Part shown: one piece after another, positions 43,601 through 51,129 of the stretch | Layout of the letters: the number at the start of each line of letters is the position of its first letter | How positions within the stretch are numbered: the first letter of the stretch is position 1 | Assembly: GCF_000372465.1 (NCBI RefSeq) | Contig: NZ_AQUZ01000053.1 | Coordinates: 185 to 62,380, forward strand | Source of the DNA: Kribbella catacumbae DSM 19601 | GTDB taxonomy: Bacteria; Actinomycetota; Actinomycetes; Propionibacteriales; Kribbellaceae | DNA length: 62,196 bases | Direction: 5' to 3' | The notes under the pieces: generated by a model | The model's database searches: none | Told to the model about the DNA's origin: nothing | Seen by the model: the letters and a program-made list of their open reading frames with translations, nothing else | Made by a program: the position numbers and the translations under genes

Positions 43601-44241
43601 GAACGCGTGTCCCAGTGATCGAATGCGGCGCCAATGAGCCCGCGGGTCTCGATCTGCGCCATGCCCTGATCTGCGGTGCGGGTCAGGATCGCGTGCTGCT
43701 CGAGCAGGCCGAGTACGTCGGCGACTGCCTCGTGATGGGCGAGGGTGATCTGTTCCTGGATGCCGACATCAGCTGTTGCCCAGAGCGCCGAAACTGACTT
43801 GACCGGAGAGAACGTCAGATCAAAACCGGCCACTGCCTGCTTGCTCTTCTGACGCATGACTGAGGCCCTGATCCGGTCGATTGCTGCGCGTCTCTCGATG
43901 TCATCCAGGCCCGAATCCAGTGCATCGATCTGAGCCTGGATCCGCACCGAAGGACTCTCGAAAACCCGGTGGGGACGACCGAGCGTCTGCCCCGTGACCG
44001 GGTCCTCAGCCCGACCGAACAATGCGGCCATCTGACTCTCGGTCACCCGCGAGCCGGAGGCTAGCCCGCCATTCCCCAGACCGGCCAGGCCCGTGCCAGT
44101 CCAACGGCCAGGTGGGTAACCCGAAGCGTTGTAGTACGCCGTTAGGGGCGTGGTCAGGTGCCGATCGACGTCGCCGGAGGCGACGTGCCGGAGAAGGTAC
44201 TTGTATCCGTCCCCGGCAGTCAGGCGGTGGATGGTCAGCAT
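40675..44241 (-). CDS. MobF-type relaxase-helicase (TraA/TrwC-like)
   Basis: A 1,188-residue conjugative relaxase. The N-terminal TrwC domain has GFDLTFSPVKSVSALWA and the metal site HTHVVVANRVQ (near residue 215). It is fused to an SF1 helicase with Walker A GPAGTGKTSLL (near 537), Walker B IVDEASMAG (near 650) and the later motifs VGDDAQLSA, AYATTAHRAQGATVD and YVGMTRGRDSN. It would nick oriT, stay bound to the 5' end and unwind DNA for the coupling protein at 27644. The ATG at 44241 (MLTIHRLTAGDGYKYLLRHV) is the family start; it overlaps the upstream zinc-finger gene by seven bases. No lesion is seen. Confidence 0.9.
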   Translation of the reverse strand: MLTIHRLTAGDGYKYLLRHVASGDVDRHLTTPLTAYYNASGYPPGRWTGTGLAGLGNGGLASGSRVTESQMAALFGRAEDPVTGQTLGRPHRVFESPSVRIQAQIDALDSGLDDIERRAAIDRIRASVMRQKSKQAVAGFDLTFSPVKSVSALWATADVGIQEQITLAHHEAVADVLGLLEQHAILTRTADQGMAQIETRGLIGAAFDHWDTRSGDPQLHTHVVVANRVQGTDGLWRAIDGRVLLRSVVAMSEIHNVFLADNLSRRLGVDWELRPRGKRRNPAFEMSIVPDKLIEEFSARTKQIESNLAALLAKRSDGLLPPGRNEMYVLRQRATLMNRPPKHLARPLESLMRDWRRRADMMVGREALESIQQSLDQAGDRPMSAADLSPQTIEAYAAATVITLQTKRATWTRWNLLAEAARQTRLIRLVSSTERFAVLESIVEGAEKQSISLTAPEVVTVPVTRADGASVFTIHNGQIFTSPVILGAESLLLDLACDASGPTIPAPAARGLSSDKAAALLRIATSGQKVEALIGPAGTGKTSLLSAMTTSWEAAHGEGSVIALAPSSAASAVLSDAIGSPAENIAKWIYESAGLGAEERRDRIQQTAFAVQEARQAGRRRREHRLSELLAALRAEQDRWKFRSGQLVIVDEASMAGTMELATLARDANSAGAKILLVGDDAQLSAADTGGAFRLIARDTEAAELSDVWRFSNAWEREASLALRAGSPDVIDLYDEQNRLDAGSTDDMESAAYRAWKADIAAGKSSLLIAADNSAVARLNARARLDRIIAGEVEPDGIVLHNTNHVGIGDRIVTRLNNRRLRYGPDGFVQNGDEWTVVHRWKDGSLTVENANQNQVTLPAAYVQESVELAYATTAHRAQGATVDTAHLLVTDQLTRALLYVGMTRGRDSNRAYVATHRSTIELHEPHPEQTMQDILEAILENPGVELSAHEVMRQELDNATRLDRLVPIHEHLCQLDARNRFAPAISTSGLDSADLTGLIASSVYGPLISALRRAETACLDVTQVLHRAVQQSSLNNATDIAAVLHARVERLTSRAARRTGHCPPLIAGLITPAEHVSDPTLIAPLRELEAQIAQRAAWLADKAAAEKPAWHRPISREQLVEVAAYRERYGVTSRAFLGDKPPATAFAQSTHYQRLSTMTSEVAGSSRTSAEPEMDPQLSEIRSPGER

Positions 44242-44504
44242 GATTCGGTCCGCCCGATGGCTCGCCGAAGAGAGTCGTTGGTTCGCTCGAGTTCTGCCAC
44301 TTGGTGCCTGAGTTGCTCGATCTCGGCGAGCAGTACCGCAGTACGGCCGGGCGGTTTCCGGCGGCTGCGCCAGTTGCGTAGGCGGCACGAATCCGAGCAG
44401 AACCGCTGGTCAGATCGGCGTAAGACGAAGACTTCCGCGCAGTACTCACAGGTGCGATCACGTAGCTCGTGGTTGTCGTCGGATTGGCTGCTGGGGTTCT
44501 CCAT
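44235..44504 (-). CDS. Small zinc-finger/coiled-coil partner of the relaxase (89 aa)
   Basis: An 89-residue protein. Four cysteines in two pairs (CEYCAEVF and RFCSDSCRLRNWR) form a small zinc ribbon resembling those in DNA-binding proteins. The C-terminal half (AVLLAEIEQLRHQVAELERT) is a coiled coil, suggesting a dimer. Its stop overlaps the relaxase start by seven bases, so they are co-translated. A likely role is DNA-binding accessory or regulator at oriT; this is inferred from position and motifs only. Confidence 0.65.
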   Translation of the reverse strand: MENPSSQSDDNHELRDRTCEYCAEVFVLRRSDQRFCSDSCRLRNWRSRRKPPGRTAVLLAEIEQLRHQVAELERTNDSLRRAIGRTESC

Positions 44505-44545
44505 AACTGAGTCAACGGCGAGCCGAGGACGAGCACGTTGAGGCC

Positions 44546-44657
44546 GTTTCAGCGGCTGAAACGCCTTGATTGCAAGAAGTGTGACGGTGGCTGTCCCTTC
44601 CGTTGGCCCAAACCTTCGGGCTCACGTCCGTTGAGTGGCCGTGGGCAACCGAAGGGA
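44546..44657. other. Candidate oriT/regulatory region
   Basis: The divergent gap between the relaxase operon and the next genes has two inverted repeats. GTTTCAGC-G-GCTGAAAC lies at 44546-44562, and imperfect arms TCCCTTCCGTTGGCCCA (44594-44610) and TGGGCAACCGAAGGGA (44642-44657) enclose about 31 bases. The position beside a relaxase gene fits oriT or an operator; no nic site can be assigned. Confidence 0.45.
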
Positions 44658-44663
44658 TGTGCA

Positions 44664-45008
44664 ATGAACAACCTCAATGACGGTGGGGATGTCCGCCGAC
44701 GGGTGACCGAACTAGCCACGCGGGCGGAGGCGATTGTCGAGGCAGCGGAGGTGACCGCGGTCGACGGCAGATGGGCGATGACGGCGTTTAGCCGGTACCG
44801 GGTGTGCGAGCTCCTCGGGATCGTCCCGTATCTCAGGTACGCCGGCGATCTGACTGGTGATCCGGCAGCCCTGTACGACGAGGCGGCCGGGGTGTTGAAC
44901 GACCTGGACGTACCTATCGAGGACGTCAGTTGGCGACTGGCGCTCGCCGACGCACTCAAGTCAGCCGCAGCGGACGTCCGGAGAGTTCAGGATGCGCGCG
45001 ACGTATGA
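44664..45008 (+). CDS. Hypothetical protein of the transfer region (114 aa)
   Basis: A 114-residue soluble helical protein (VTELATRAEAIVEAAEVTAV, then YRVCELLGIVPYLRYAGDLT). GAAGGGA precedes the ATG. It is transcribed away from the relaxase operon and overlaps the next gene by 17 bases, which suggests the two form one unit. No family is recognised; it may be an element-specific protein. Confidence 0.6.
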   Translation: MNNLNDGGDVRRRVTELATRAEAIVEAAEVTAVDGRWAMTAFSRYRVCELLGIVPYLRYAGDLTGDPAALYDEAAGVLNDLDVPIEDVSWRLALADALKSAAADVRRVQDARDV

Positions 45009-46341
45009 GGACCTGTTGCGTGCTGCACGGCGGGCCGCGGTGGAGGTGCATCAGGCCCAGCACCACGACCTGGTTGGTCTTCTCGATGGTTGGCAGTCGG
45101 TCTTGGTCGCCACGAGGGCACACCTACGTTGGTTGCGCGACGACCTGGAGCTAACCAAGGTGCTCCATGTACCAGCCGGGAACGGGGATGGCGATCTTGT
45201 CCGACTCGCTCGGCTGATCGGGACAGGGGCTGACCTGCTGGCGGCTCAGGATGCCCACAACGCCACAGCCCTAGACAACTCAGCGAGCCTTATCGCGGCG
45301 CGGGCCGAGGTGGCGGCGATTGCGGAAATCGCAGGCCGGGCCGTCCTGCGCGACTCGGGGCTTCCGAGGTACAGACCGATGGGGCTCCGAGTCCACCGGA
45401 TGATGCTCCGGCTACACCGCATCAGCCGACACGGAGGCCCTAGCGACGGACTGGGACCGCTCCGGAACTTGACGACATCTCGTCCGCAGTTCGGCACCGA
45501 CGCTCTTTCGTCGCTTGCATGGTCGGCCGCGCGGTGGGAACACGCCCATCAGGAAGTCGAGCCACGCACCTTATTGACCCGCGACTTGCGGTCGGGTACA
45601 TCCCAACTTCGTACTGCCTGCGGATACGCATGGCACCTTGCAGACTGCGTTTCGTCTGTGGCCGGAGAACTCGGTTTGGATGCGCAGGTGCTGGTCGACG
45701 TAGGGCGGCTGCGAGAAGCCTTAGGTGCATTCGATACAGGGGCCGCACGGGCCGCACGCTCATGGCAGCGACGGCTGTCGGACGTCGGTGGTCAGAGCGC
45801 CACGCCAGGCGAAGTCGCCTTCCTCGATCTGAAGTCGACCTTCGATGCCCTTGTTCGCTCAGAGGATCGTCTGCTGTCTCCAAAGGAGCTGATACCGCAT
45901 CGCAGGCAGGCGCTTGCTGCACTGGATGCGCTCGACGAGTTGGTCGATGCAGCAGCCCGAGTCGCGCGATACCAACAGGCTGCCTTGGATGACCTGATCC
46001 GAACCGGCTCCTTGTTCATCCCACTCCGAGACTTGGCCTCCACGTCCTTACCCTTCTCCAGCCGCCGCGTCCTGCATCTCGGGTCAAGCTCGCGTTGGAC
46101 ACGTACCAGCATCGCTATGTATTTCAGCGAGCTGACCGACACTCTCGCCAAGAGCGCCGCGCATCTATCGATCGCTGCGGACGTGGCGCGCGGCCTGTCT
46201 GGAACTACTCACCATCGCCGCCCGATCGGTGACAAATACGCGCGCATGATGCCGCCGCCGCTGGCGACGCGGAGGCTCTTCGTTGCTGAGAGCACCGGAT
46301 TTCCAGATCAAGGACCAGAACCCATCTCGCCAGGCCGTTGA
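44992..46341 (+). CDS. Hypothetical helical protein of the transfer region (449 aa)
   Basis: A 449-residue, almost wholly alpha-helical protein, rich in Ala, Leu and Arg (ATYEDLLRAARRAAVEVHQA; EVAAIAEIAGRAVLRDSGLP; EALGAFDTGAARAARSWQRR). It has no signal peptide or transmembrane helix. It overlaps the upstream gene by 17 bases and leads on to the ArdC-like gene, all on the same strand. The domain is not recognised. Setting suggests a structural or DNA-handling role in transfer or establishment. Confidence 0.65.
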   Translation: MRATYEDLLRAARRAAVEVHQAQHHDLVGLLDGWQSVLVATRAHLRWLRDDLELTKVLHVPAGNGDGDLVRLARLIGTGADLLAAQDAHNATALDNSASLIAARAEVAAIAEIAGRAVLRDSGLPRYRPMGLRVHRMMLRLHRISRHGGPSDGLGPLRNLTTSRPQFGTDALSSLAWSAARWEHAHQEVEPRTLLTRDLRSGTSQLRTACGYAWHLADCVSSVAGELGLDAQVLVDVGRLREALGAFDTGAARAARSWQRRLSDVGGQSATPGEVAFLDLKSTFDALVRSEDRLLSPKELIPHRRQALAALDALDELVDAAARVARYQQAALDDLIRTGSLFIPLRDLASTSLPFSSRRVLHLGSSSRWTRTSIAMYFSELTDTLAKSAAHLSIAADVARGLSGTTHHRRPIGDKYARMMPPPLATRRLFVAESTGFPDQGPEPISPGR

Positions 46342-46374
46342 GCAAGCAAGGCACCAAGGAGCAGGAGGTTTCTC

Positions 46375-47298
46375 ATGAGCAGAATGAATGTGAGCGCCGA
46401 GGTCTTGCACGCTGTGCTCACGCAGGAGATTCGCAAGCTGAACTCAGGAGCCGGGTGGGCACGATGGCTGGACGCGGCGGCGCTCTTCCCGACATACGGC
46501 TTCGGGAATGCTGTTCTCATCAACCTTCAGATGCCTCAAGCAAACTTCATCGCCGCGGCGTCGGCATGGCAGAGGTTGGGACGTCAGGTCGTGAAGAGTG
46601 GCGCGATCAAGATCCTTGCACCGGTTCGGTCCCAGGTTCTGTTTGAGGATGAGAGCGGTGAGCCGACGATGGACCCGCAAGGCTCGATCCGGCAGGGGAT
46701 CATCGGTTTCCAGGTGGCCAACGTGTGGGATTTCGCGCACACTGTTGGCCCTCGGATCTCGCTGCCGCCAGCGGTCTCGCCGGGGAGTACCAGCAAGCTT
46801 TGGGAGGCATTGCAACAAGACTCGCGCACTAACGGTTTCACCGTCGACGTTCGATGGACGACGCCCGAACAGGTCAGCTACACAGATCACAAAGCACGGC
46901 GAATCGTGGTCTCGAATCAGCTCGACTCAGTCGCCGCGGTCGGCCGCTTAGCGCACGAAGTCGGCCACCTACGCATGCACTCGGCTCCGCGGAGAAATAC
47001 CGAAGCTTGTTACGGCATTGCGGAAATCGAGGCCGACTCGTTCGCGCACATCGCACTGGCACGCTACGGTCTGCCCGTAGAGACCTCGTCCTTCGACAGA
47101 GTCTTGATCCGTGCTGCGGGGGTCGAGCCGCGCTCGCCCGAGTCGGTAGTCAAGGCGATCGGTACGCGCGCAGTGGTCGCTGCAAAACGGTTCCTCGAGG
47201 CGACTGGTCACCAGATATCCCCTGTACCGCGGACGGTCGGCAAAGCCTTCGCGCAGGATGTCGACTGGCACGCTCAACGTACCGGTCCCGAGCTGTGA
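46375..47298 (+). CDS. ArdC-like anti-restriction protein
   Basis: A 307-residue protein with the ArdC layout. The N-terminal ssDNA-binding region has FPTYGFGNAVLINLQMPQAN and WQRLGRQVVKSGAIKILAPV. The C-terminal zinc-metallopeptidase-like domain has AHEVGHLRMHS (zinc HExxH near residue 194) and EIEADSFAHIALARYGL (third ligand Glu). ArdC proteins shield incoming single-stranded plasmid DNA from restriction, so its presence in the leading part of a conjugative element makes sense. AGGAGG-like sequence precedes the ATG. Confidence 0.8.
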   Translation: MSRMNVSAEVLHAVLTQEIRKLNSGAGWARWLDAAALFPTYGFGNAVLINLQMPQANFIAAASAWQRLGRQVVKSGAIKILAPVRSQVLFEDESGEPTMDPQGSIRQGIIGFQVANVWDFAHTVGPRISLPPAVSPGSTSKLWEALQQDSRTNGFTVDVRWTTPEQVSYTDHKARRIVVSNQLDSVAAVGRLAHEVGHLRMHSAPRRNTEACYGIAEIEADSFAHIALARYGLPVETSSFDRVLIRAAGVEPRSPESVVKAIGTRAVVAAKRFLEATGHQISPVPRTVGKAFAQDVDWHAQRTGPEL

Positions 47299-47305
47299 GT
47301 CGGCG

Positions 47306-47635
47306 ATGGGAGCCAGCGAAAGAGTCGCCGCGCTTCGGCGGGCACGTCAGCGTCAGGGCAGGATAGAGGTCGCCACCACTCGCGCGATCAAAGCGCAGAG
47401 CTCCTTGGCCCGAGCAATCCAGGCCAAGGAGGCGGCCATCCGGCGATGCGACGAACGTGTCGCCACCGCAGAGGCTCGCTCAGAATCGGAGACAGCCGAA
47501 CTGGCCCATGTCTGCGGCTCGGCGGACGCGGCAGCTGAGATCCTCGGCCGCAGCACCCGCGAGATCCGCCGAAACCTGAAAGCCGATCGCGCCCGGCGAG
47601 CCGGCACTGGAGGCTCTGATGGCATCGCTGGTTGA
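47306..47635 (+). CDS. Small coiled-coil protein (109 aa)
   Basis: A 109-residue charged coiled-coil protein (VATTRAIKAQSSLARAIQAK, then EAAIRRCDERVATAEARSES) with an HTH-like tail (SADAAAEILGRSTREIRR). It begins seven bases after the ArdC stop and overlaps the excisionase-like gene by 17 bases. The tail resembles sigma-like or Xre short helices, so DNA binding is possible. The start ATG lacks a strong ribosome site. Confidence 0.55.
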   Translation: MGASERVAALRRARQRQGRIEVATTRAIKAQSSLARAIQAKEAAIRRCDERVATAEARSESETAELAHVCGSADAAAEILGRSTREIRRNLKADRARRAGTGGSDGIAG

Positions 47636-47807
47636 GCCAGACCCGGTCTGGACCGCCGATCAGGTAGCGGCGTACCTGAAGGTGCCGAAGGCAACCTTGT
47701 ATCGCTGGCGTTGCGATGGGACAGGTCCGCCCGCACGACGGGTCGGCCGGCATCTCCGCTACAAGTCCAACGAGGTCGTCGAGTGGTTCGACAACCTCGA
47801 ATGCTAG
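47619..47807 (+). CDS. AlpA/Xis-like HTH protein (excisionase candidate)
   Basis: A 62-residue MerR-type winged-helix protein of the HTH_17 family. WTADQVAAYLKVPKATLYRW is the first half of the HTH, GRHLRYKSNEVVEWFDN the wing. Such proteins bend DNA for integrase-mediated excision or activate genes. In related elements it sits beside the integrase; here no integrase follows, since an IS3-family element and unrelated genes begin immediately. It is either a stranded excisionase or a transfer regulator. Confidence 0.75.
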   Translation: MASLVEPDPVWTADQVAAYLKVPKATLYRWRCDGTGPPARRVGRHLRYKSNEVVEWFDNLEC

Positions 47808-47836
47808 CTCCTCGACGATGATCCGTCGTGACTCGA

Positions 47837-47884
47837 CTATGGCCAGACCTTGTCTGCGATGGGAAGGATCGAAGCCATGACGCC
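47837..47884 (-). pseudogene. Displaced 3' tail of the membrane-protein gene at 49222
   Basis: On the minus strand this reads VMASILPIADKVWP then stop. It joins the broken membrane-protein gene at 49222 in frame when the IS3-family element and one CGCC are removed (RRIAG-VMASI). Confidence 0.6.
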
Positions 47885-47959
47885 GGTGATCACCGTGGGC
47901 CTGCCCCGTTTTGACGGACATCCGAGATCAGGAGCGGTTGCTCCGGAAGGATGTTCATC

Positions 47960-48271
47960 ATGGAGTCCATGGGCAAGAAGAAGCCACGGCCTCGTCGTTC
48001 GTTCACGCCTGAGTTCAAGGCCGAGATCGTCGAGCTGTGTCAGCGCGGCGACCGGACGGTGGGTCAGGTCGCGAAGGATTTCGATCTGACTCAGACCGCG
48101 GTGCGTGAGTGGTTGAAGCAGGCCGAACGCGACGCTGGTACCGGCGACGGCGGGTTGACCACCAGTGAGAAAGACGAGCTGGCGGCGTTGCGGCGGGAGA
48201 ACCGCCGGCTGCGTGAAGACGTCGATATCTTGAAGCGTGCCACGGCTTTCTTCGCGAAGGAGACCCGGTGA
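47960..48271 (+). CDS. IS3-family transposase OrfA (second element)
   Basis: A 103-residue OrfA. FTPEFKAEIVELCQRGDRTV begins the HTH_Tnp_1 domain and is followed by QTAVREWLKQAERDAG. A leucine zipper (DELAALRRENRRLREDVDIL) precedes the end KRATAFFAKETR, the usual OrfA tail. GGAAGG precedes the ATG 47960 at a fair distance; an ATG nine bases upstream is the alternative. The stop overlaps the orfB GTG (GTGA). Confidence 0.9.
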   Translation: MESMGKKKPRPRRSFTPEFKAEIVELCQRGDRTVGQVAKDFDLTQTAVREWLKQAERDAGTGDGGLTTSEKDELAALRRENRRLREDVDILKRATAFFAKETR

Positions 48272-49167
48272 ACTGCTACCCGTTCATCGAGGCGGAAAAG
48301 GCTGGCAACCACAACGTCGCCAGGGCTTGTGAGCTGCTGTTGGTCTCCCGTTCCGCCTTCTACGCAGACCGGGCCGGCACCGGCTCGCGCCATGCCCGGC
48401 GTGATGCCGAGCTGACCGCGAAGATCGTCGAGATCCACGACGAGTCCAAACAGACCTATGGCTCCCCGCGAGTCCACCACGAACTGCGAGACCAGGGGCA
48501 ACGGTGTTCCCGCAAGAGGGTCGCGCGCCTGATGCGCCAGATCGACCGCTATGGCCGCACCCCGCGGCGGTGGAAGAAGACCACTATCGCCGACCCGGCC
48601 GCCGCCCACCGCCCGGACCTGATCGGCCGTGTCTTCGCCATCGACCCCGACCAGCCAGCGGCCCTGGACACCCGCTGGTGCGGCGACATCACCTACATCC
48701 ACACCTGGCAAGGCTGGCTCTACCTGGCCACCGTGATCGATCTGGCCTCGCGCCGTGTCGTCGGCTGGGCAGTCGCTGACCATCTCCGCACCGACCTGGT
48801 CGCCGAGGCCCTCACCGATGCGGTGAACCGGCGCCGTCCAGCACCCGGGGTGGTGTTCCACTCCGACCGCGGCTGCCAATACACATCAACCCAATACGCC
48901 AACCTGGCAAAGGATCTGGGCGTCGTCTTGTCAGTCGGACGACGAGGCCAGTGCTGGGACAACGCCGTCGCCGAATCATTCTTCTCCACCCTGAAAACCG
49001 AACTGATCCACCGCCGCACCTGGCCAACCCACAAGGCCGCAACCAGCGCGATCTTCGACTACATCGAAGGCTGGTACAACACCCGCCGCCGACACTCCAC
49101 CCTCGGCTACCTCAGCCCCGCCACATTCGAATCAACCATCACCACCGCCACCGAACAGGTAGCGTGA
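48268..49167 (+). CDS. IS3-family transposase OrfB (second element)
   Basis: A 299-residue integrase-type transposase. The HTH_21 region has HDESKQTYGSPRVHHELRDQ. The DDE core shows D in RWCGDITYIHTWQGW, D in VVFHSDRGCQYTS and E in AESFFSTLKTELIH; the terminal WYNTRRRHSTLGYLSPATFE is typical. The protein is complete and the GTG start overlaps the orfA stop, so the element may be active. Confidence 0.9.
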   Translation: MNCYPFIEAEKAGNHNVARACELLLVSRSAFYADRAGTGSRHARRDAELTAKIVEIHDESKQTYGSPRVHHELRDQGQRCSRKRVARLMRQIDRYGRTPRRWKKTTIADPAAAHRPDLIGRVFAIDPDQPAALDTRWCGDITYIHTWQGWLYLATVIDLASRRVVGWAVADHLRTDLVAEALTDAVNRRRPAPGVVFHSDRGCQYTSTQYANLAKDLGVVLSVGRRGQCWDNAVAESFFSTLKTELIHRRTWPTHKAATSAIFDYIEGWYNTRRRHSTLGYLSPATFESTITTATEQVA

Positions 49168-49221
49168 ACCAACCCCACACCAACCCTGTCCGTCAAAACG
49201 GGTCAACCCCACCGTGATCAC

Positions 49222-50208
49222 GCCTGCGATCCGTCTCAGTGACCACTGATTCCATGCTCGGTGATCGCTGGGGTCGGCAGACATGACCGCCTCGGGGCCC
49301 AGAACCTCGATGTCGCCGAGCGCGACGAGCCTCACCACTCTGACTATCACCGGGCTTCGCTTCACGTCGCCCTCGGCTCTGGATAATGCAATCAACTCCT
49401 CGAAGAGTGGCTTCGTCTCCTTCATGAAGTGGGTGCCGTCGATGCCGCTGAGGTATCTGGACCTGCGCCGGAGCAGACGTCGCAGAGGTTGCCTGATGGA
49501 GTTGAGAATCGGCTGCTGGGCAGCGACATGACTCATCCAGATCTCCTTCTCGGTCATGTAGGCGGAATTCCATCGGCTGAGAACTGGTTGTCGGTAGGCG
49601 CCAGGCTGAGTAGCGGGGTCGCAGAGGTATCCGAGTGCTGCGAGAACTCCGACGGATTCGCGGAGCCGTCCCAGCAGGATCACTCCGCCGACGAAGATCG
49701 CGCTGGTGGCGAAGAATGCCAGGAGAGCTGCCGGATAAACCGCAGCATCGAGGCGATGAGCGGCGGCCGAGATCATGGCCAGGATGGGCAATGCCAGCAC
49801 GACGAAGAAAGATCCGGTTGCTAGCTCGGCCACCACTTTCATTCGGGTCAGATCACGGATCACCGGATCGGGGATGCCGTAGTCACTGAGCCAGGCGAAG
49901 CGCTTGGCAACGACCCGAGTCGTTCCCCGGCGAACATAGATTGACGCACAGGTCGCGAAGACCAGGACGATGGCCGTGGCTGCCTCGGCCAGCCATGGTG
50001 CGGCCAGCGCGAGCAAGCCGAGGAATGGAATCATCGCCAGAGTGGTCAGTATCGAGGCGATGACGATTGTTGATGCGGATGTGCGCGGCGTACCGCCGAA
50101 TCGTTGAGCAACCAGTGGCCAGTAGAAGCCGACGCTGACCAGCAGGAGCAGGAGGACTAGGACCACGTTGCAAAGGATTAGGAAGAAGTAGCCACTGAAG
50201 GAAGTCAC
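49222..50208 (-). pseudogene. Multi-pass membrane protein gene, 3' end displaced by an IS
   Basis: About 329 residues with five or six transmembrane segments (FFLILCNVVLVLLLLLVSVG; TIVIASILTTLAMIPFLGLL; ATAIVLVFATCASIYV; SFFVVLALPILAMISAAA; LLAFFATSAIFVGGVILLG) and a soluble C-terminal part (KPLFEELIALSRAEGDVKRS). No family is recognised. The frame enters the IS3-family element at 49221; the native end is preserved at 47837 as a short tail, so the lesion only replaces about 15 residues. The GTG start has a weak ribosome site. Some function may remain with the altered tail. Confidence 0.65.
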
Positions 50209-50299
50209 CCGGCTAGTCTCCAGGCGAGCGGGTGCCTCAGCCGCCCGGGTAAGGCCAGTCTCCCTCGTCTCTTCACTTCCAGTTCAGGTGGTGGGATAG

Positions 50300-50431
50300 G
50301 CCCCTGCCCGAGCCCGCAAGAGATACAGGGGTCGGGGCGCTCGGGCAGGGGCGTTCTTGGATGACGGAGCCGGCGGGTGGTGCGGCGATCACATCGCACG
50401 GAGGGGCTGAGGACTCCCCGCCGGCTCCGTC
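50300..50431. terminator. Tandem long hairpins (second pair)
   Basis: Hairpin 1 pairs GCCCCTGCCCGAGC (50300-50313) with GCTCGGGCAGGGGC (50339-50352). Hairpin 2 pairs GACGGAGCCGGCGGG (50363-50377) with CCCGCCGGCTCCGTC (50417-50431), with a smaller stem inside its loop. The right arm overlaps the stop codon of the minus-strand gene ending at 50430. Compare the pair at 33245-33373. Confidence 0.7.
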
Positions 50432-50885
50432 AGATCTTGAGGGAGTCGAGCAACAGGACTCGTGCGCCGGTGGCACGCTCGAACGTGCCCTTGATGTCGT
50501 GGGTTGCCCCGAGTACTGCGAAGTGCAGGAGGCTTGGGAGGACCACCGCCGTAACCTCGTGGCGCCTAACTGCCCCAGTCAGGGACTCGAAGACTGGCGG
50601 CCAGATGCCGGGCTTGTCGATGAAGATGAAGCCAATCGAGAAGCGTTGGGTATCAGCGAAGAGCGACATTCGACGTTCGACCTCCTGGACTTGGGCGTCG
50701 GTGGCTATCAACTCGCGCCTGATATAGCCAACCAGCAGCGGCCTATCGAGGTCATCGTCGAACTGGCCGGGCTCCTCCAAGAGGCTCACGCCTCGTCCCG
50801 CCAGCGGCGAAACGCATCGATCAGGCGCTTCCAAAGTCCCGCGCACCGCGAGCGCCAATGAGAGCCGTTCACGACAGTTGGGCAT
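50430..50885 (-). CDS. Recombinase-N-domain-like protein (151 aa)
   Basis: A 151-residue protein. From residue 50 it resembles the N-terminal fold of serine recombinases (LLVGYIRRELIATDAQVQEV, then FSIGFIFIDKPGIWPPVFES, VRRHEVTAVVLPSLLHFAVL), with conserved strands of the resolvase fold, but the catalytic Ser in the usual Y-x-R-x-S position is absent (GYIRREL). It is therefore probably not a recombinase; actinobacteria encode many such stand-alone proteins. It overlaps a small upstream gene by 17 bases. A shorter form starting nearer residue 49 is possible. Confidence 0.55.
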   Translation of the reverse strand: MPNCRERLSLALAVRGTLEAPDRCVSPLAGRGVSLLEEPGQFDDDLDRPLLVGYIRRELIATDAQVQEVERRMSLFADTQRFSIGFIFIDKPGIWPPVFESLTGAVRRHEVTAVVLPSLLHFAVLGATHDIKGTFERATGARVLLLDSLKI

Positions 50886-51057
50886 CTAGCGCCCCCACCG
50901 GCTCGTTCGTGATCCGCCGGCGCGAGATGCGGCGGGGTACTGCGATGACGTTCATCGGCTGCTGATCCTTCGCTTCTCGGGGGGTTCGGCGACTGTCGCC
51001 GAGAGTGCTCCAAGCCTGCTCTTGAAGGGCGGACAGCGGCACCTCATTCACGGACAT
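50869..51057 (-). CDS. Small basic protein upstream of the recombinase-like gene (62 aa)
   Basis: A 62-residue basic protein (VPLSALQEQAWSTLGDSRRT; MNVIAVPRRISRRRITNEPV). Its stop region overlaps the next gene by 17 bases, which suggests an operon. The start codon falls inside a GACATTT box, which argues that translation may instead begin at the internal ATG (MNVIAVPRR). No family is recognised. Confidence 0.4.
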   Translation of the reverse strand: MSVNEVPLSALQEQAWSTLGDSRRTPREAKDQQPMNVIAVPRRISRRRITNEPVGALDAQLS

Positions 51058-51104
51058 TTAGGGACATTTCGTGCTACCGTCCGACTAGACATTTACAGAC
51101 ATCT
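51053..51104. promoter_or_regulatory. Array of GACATTT boxes in a divergent promoter region
   Basis: GACATTT starts at 51053, 51063 and 51088, and GACATCT at 51098. The boxes form two pairs, each with a 10-base period, and the pairs are 35 bases apart. The region lies between the small minus-strand gene and the HTH-DUF5919 gene at 51130. Confidence 0.6.
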
Positions 51105-51129
51105 ACTCGTTGGTAAGGATGCGACGGTA

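Larger units (their letters stand above)
47887..49220 (+). mobile_element. IS3-family insertion sequence (second)
   Basis: A complete 1,334-bp element. The inverted repeats are TGATCACCGTGGGCCTGC..CCGTTTTGACGGACA at the left (47887) and the imperfect complement ending TGATCA at 49220; both end in TG...CA. CGCC at 47881-47884 and 49221-49224 looks like a target duplication, but two extra G at 47885-47886 lie between the left copy and the TG end. Confidence 0.85.

Noticed and set aside
50430..50885. Serine recombinase serving as the element integrase
   Set aside because: The catalytic Ser position is not present (GYIRREL) and the protein lacks the DNA-binding C-terminal domain.
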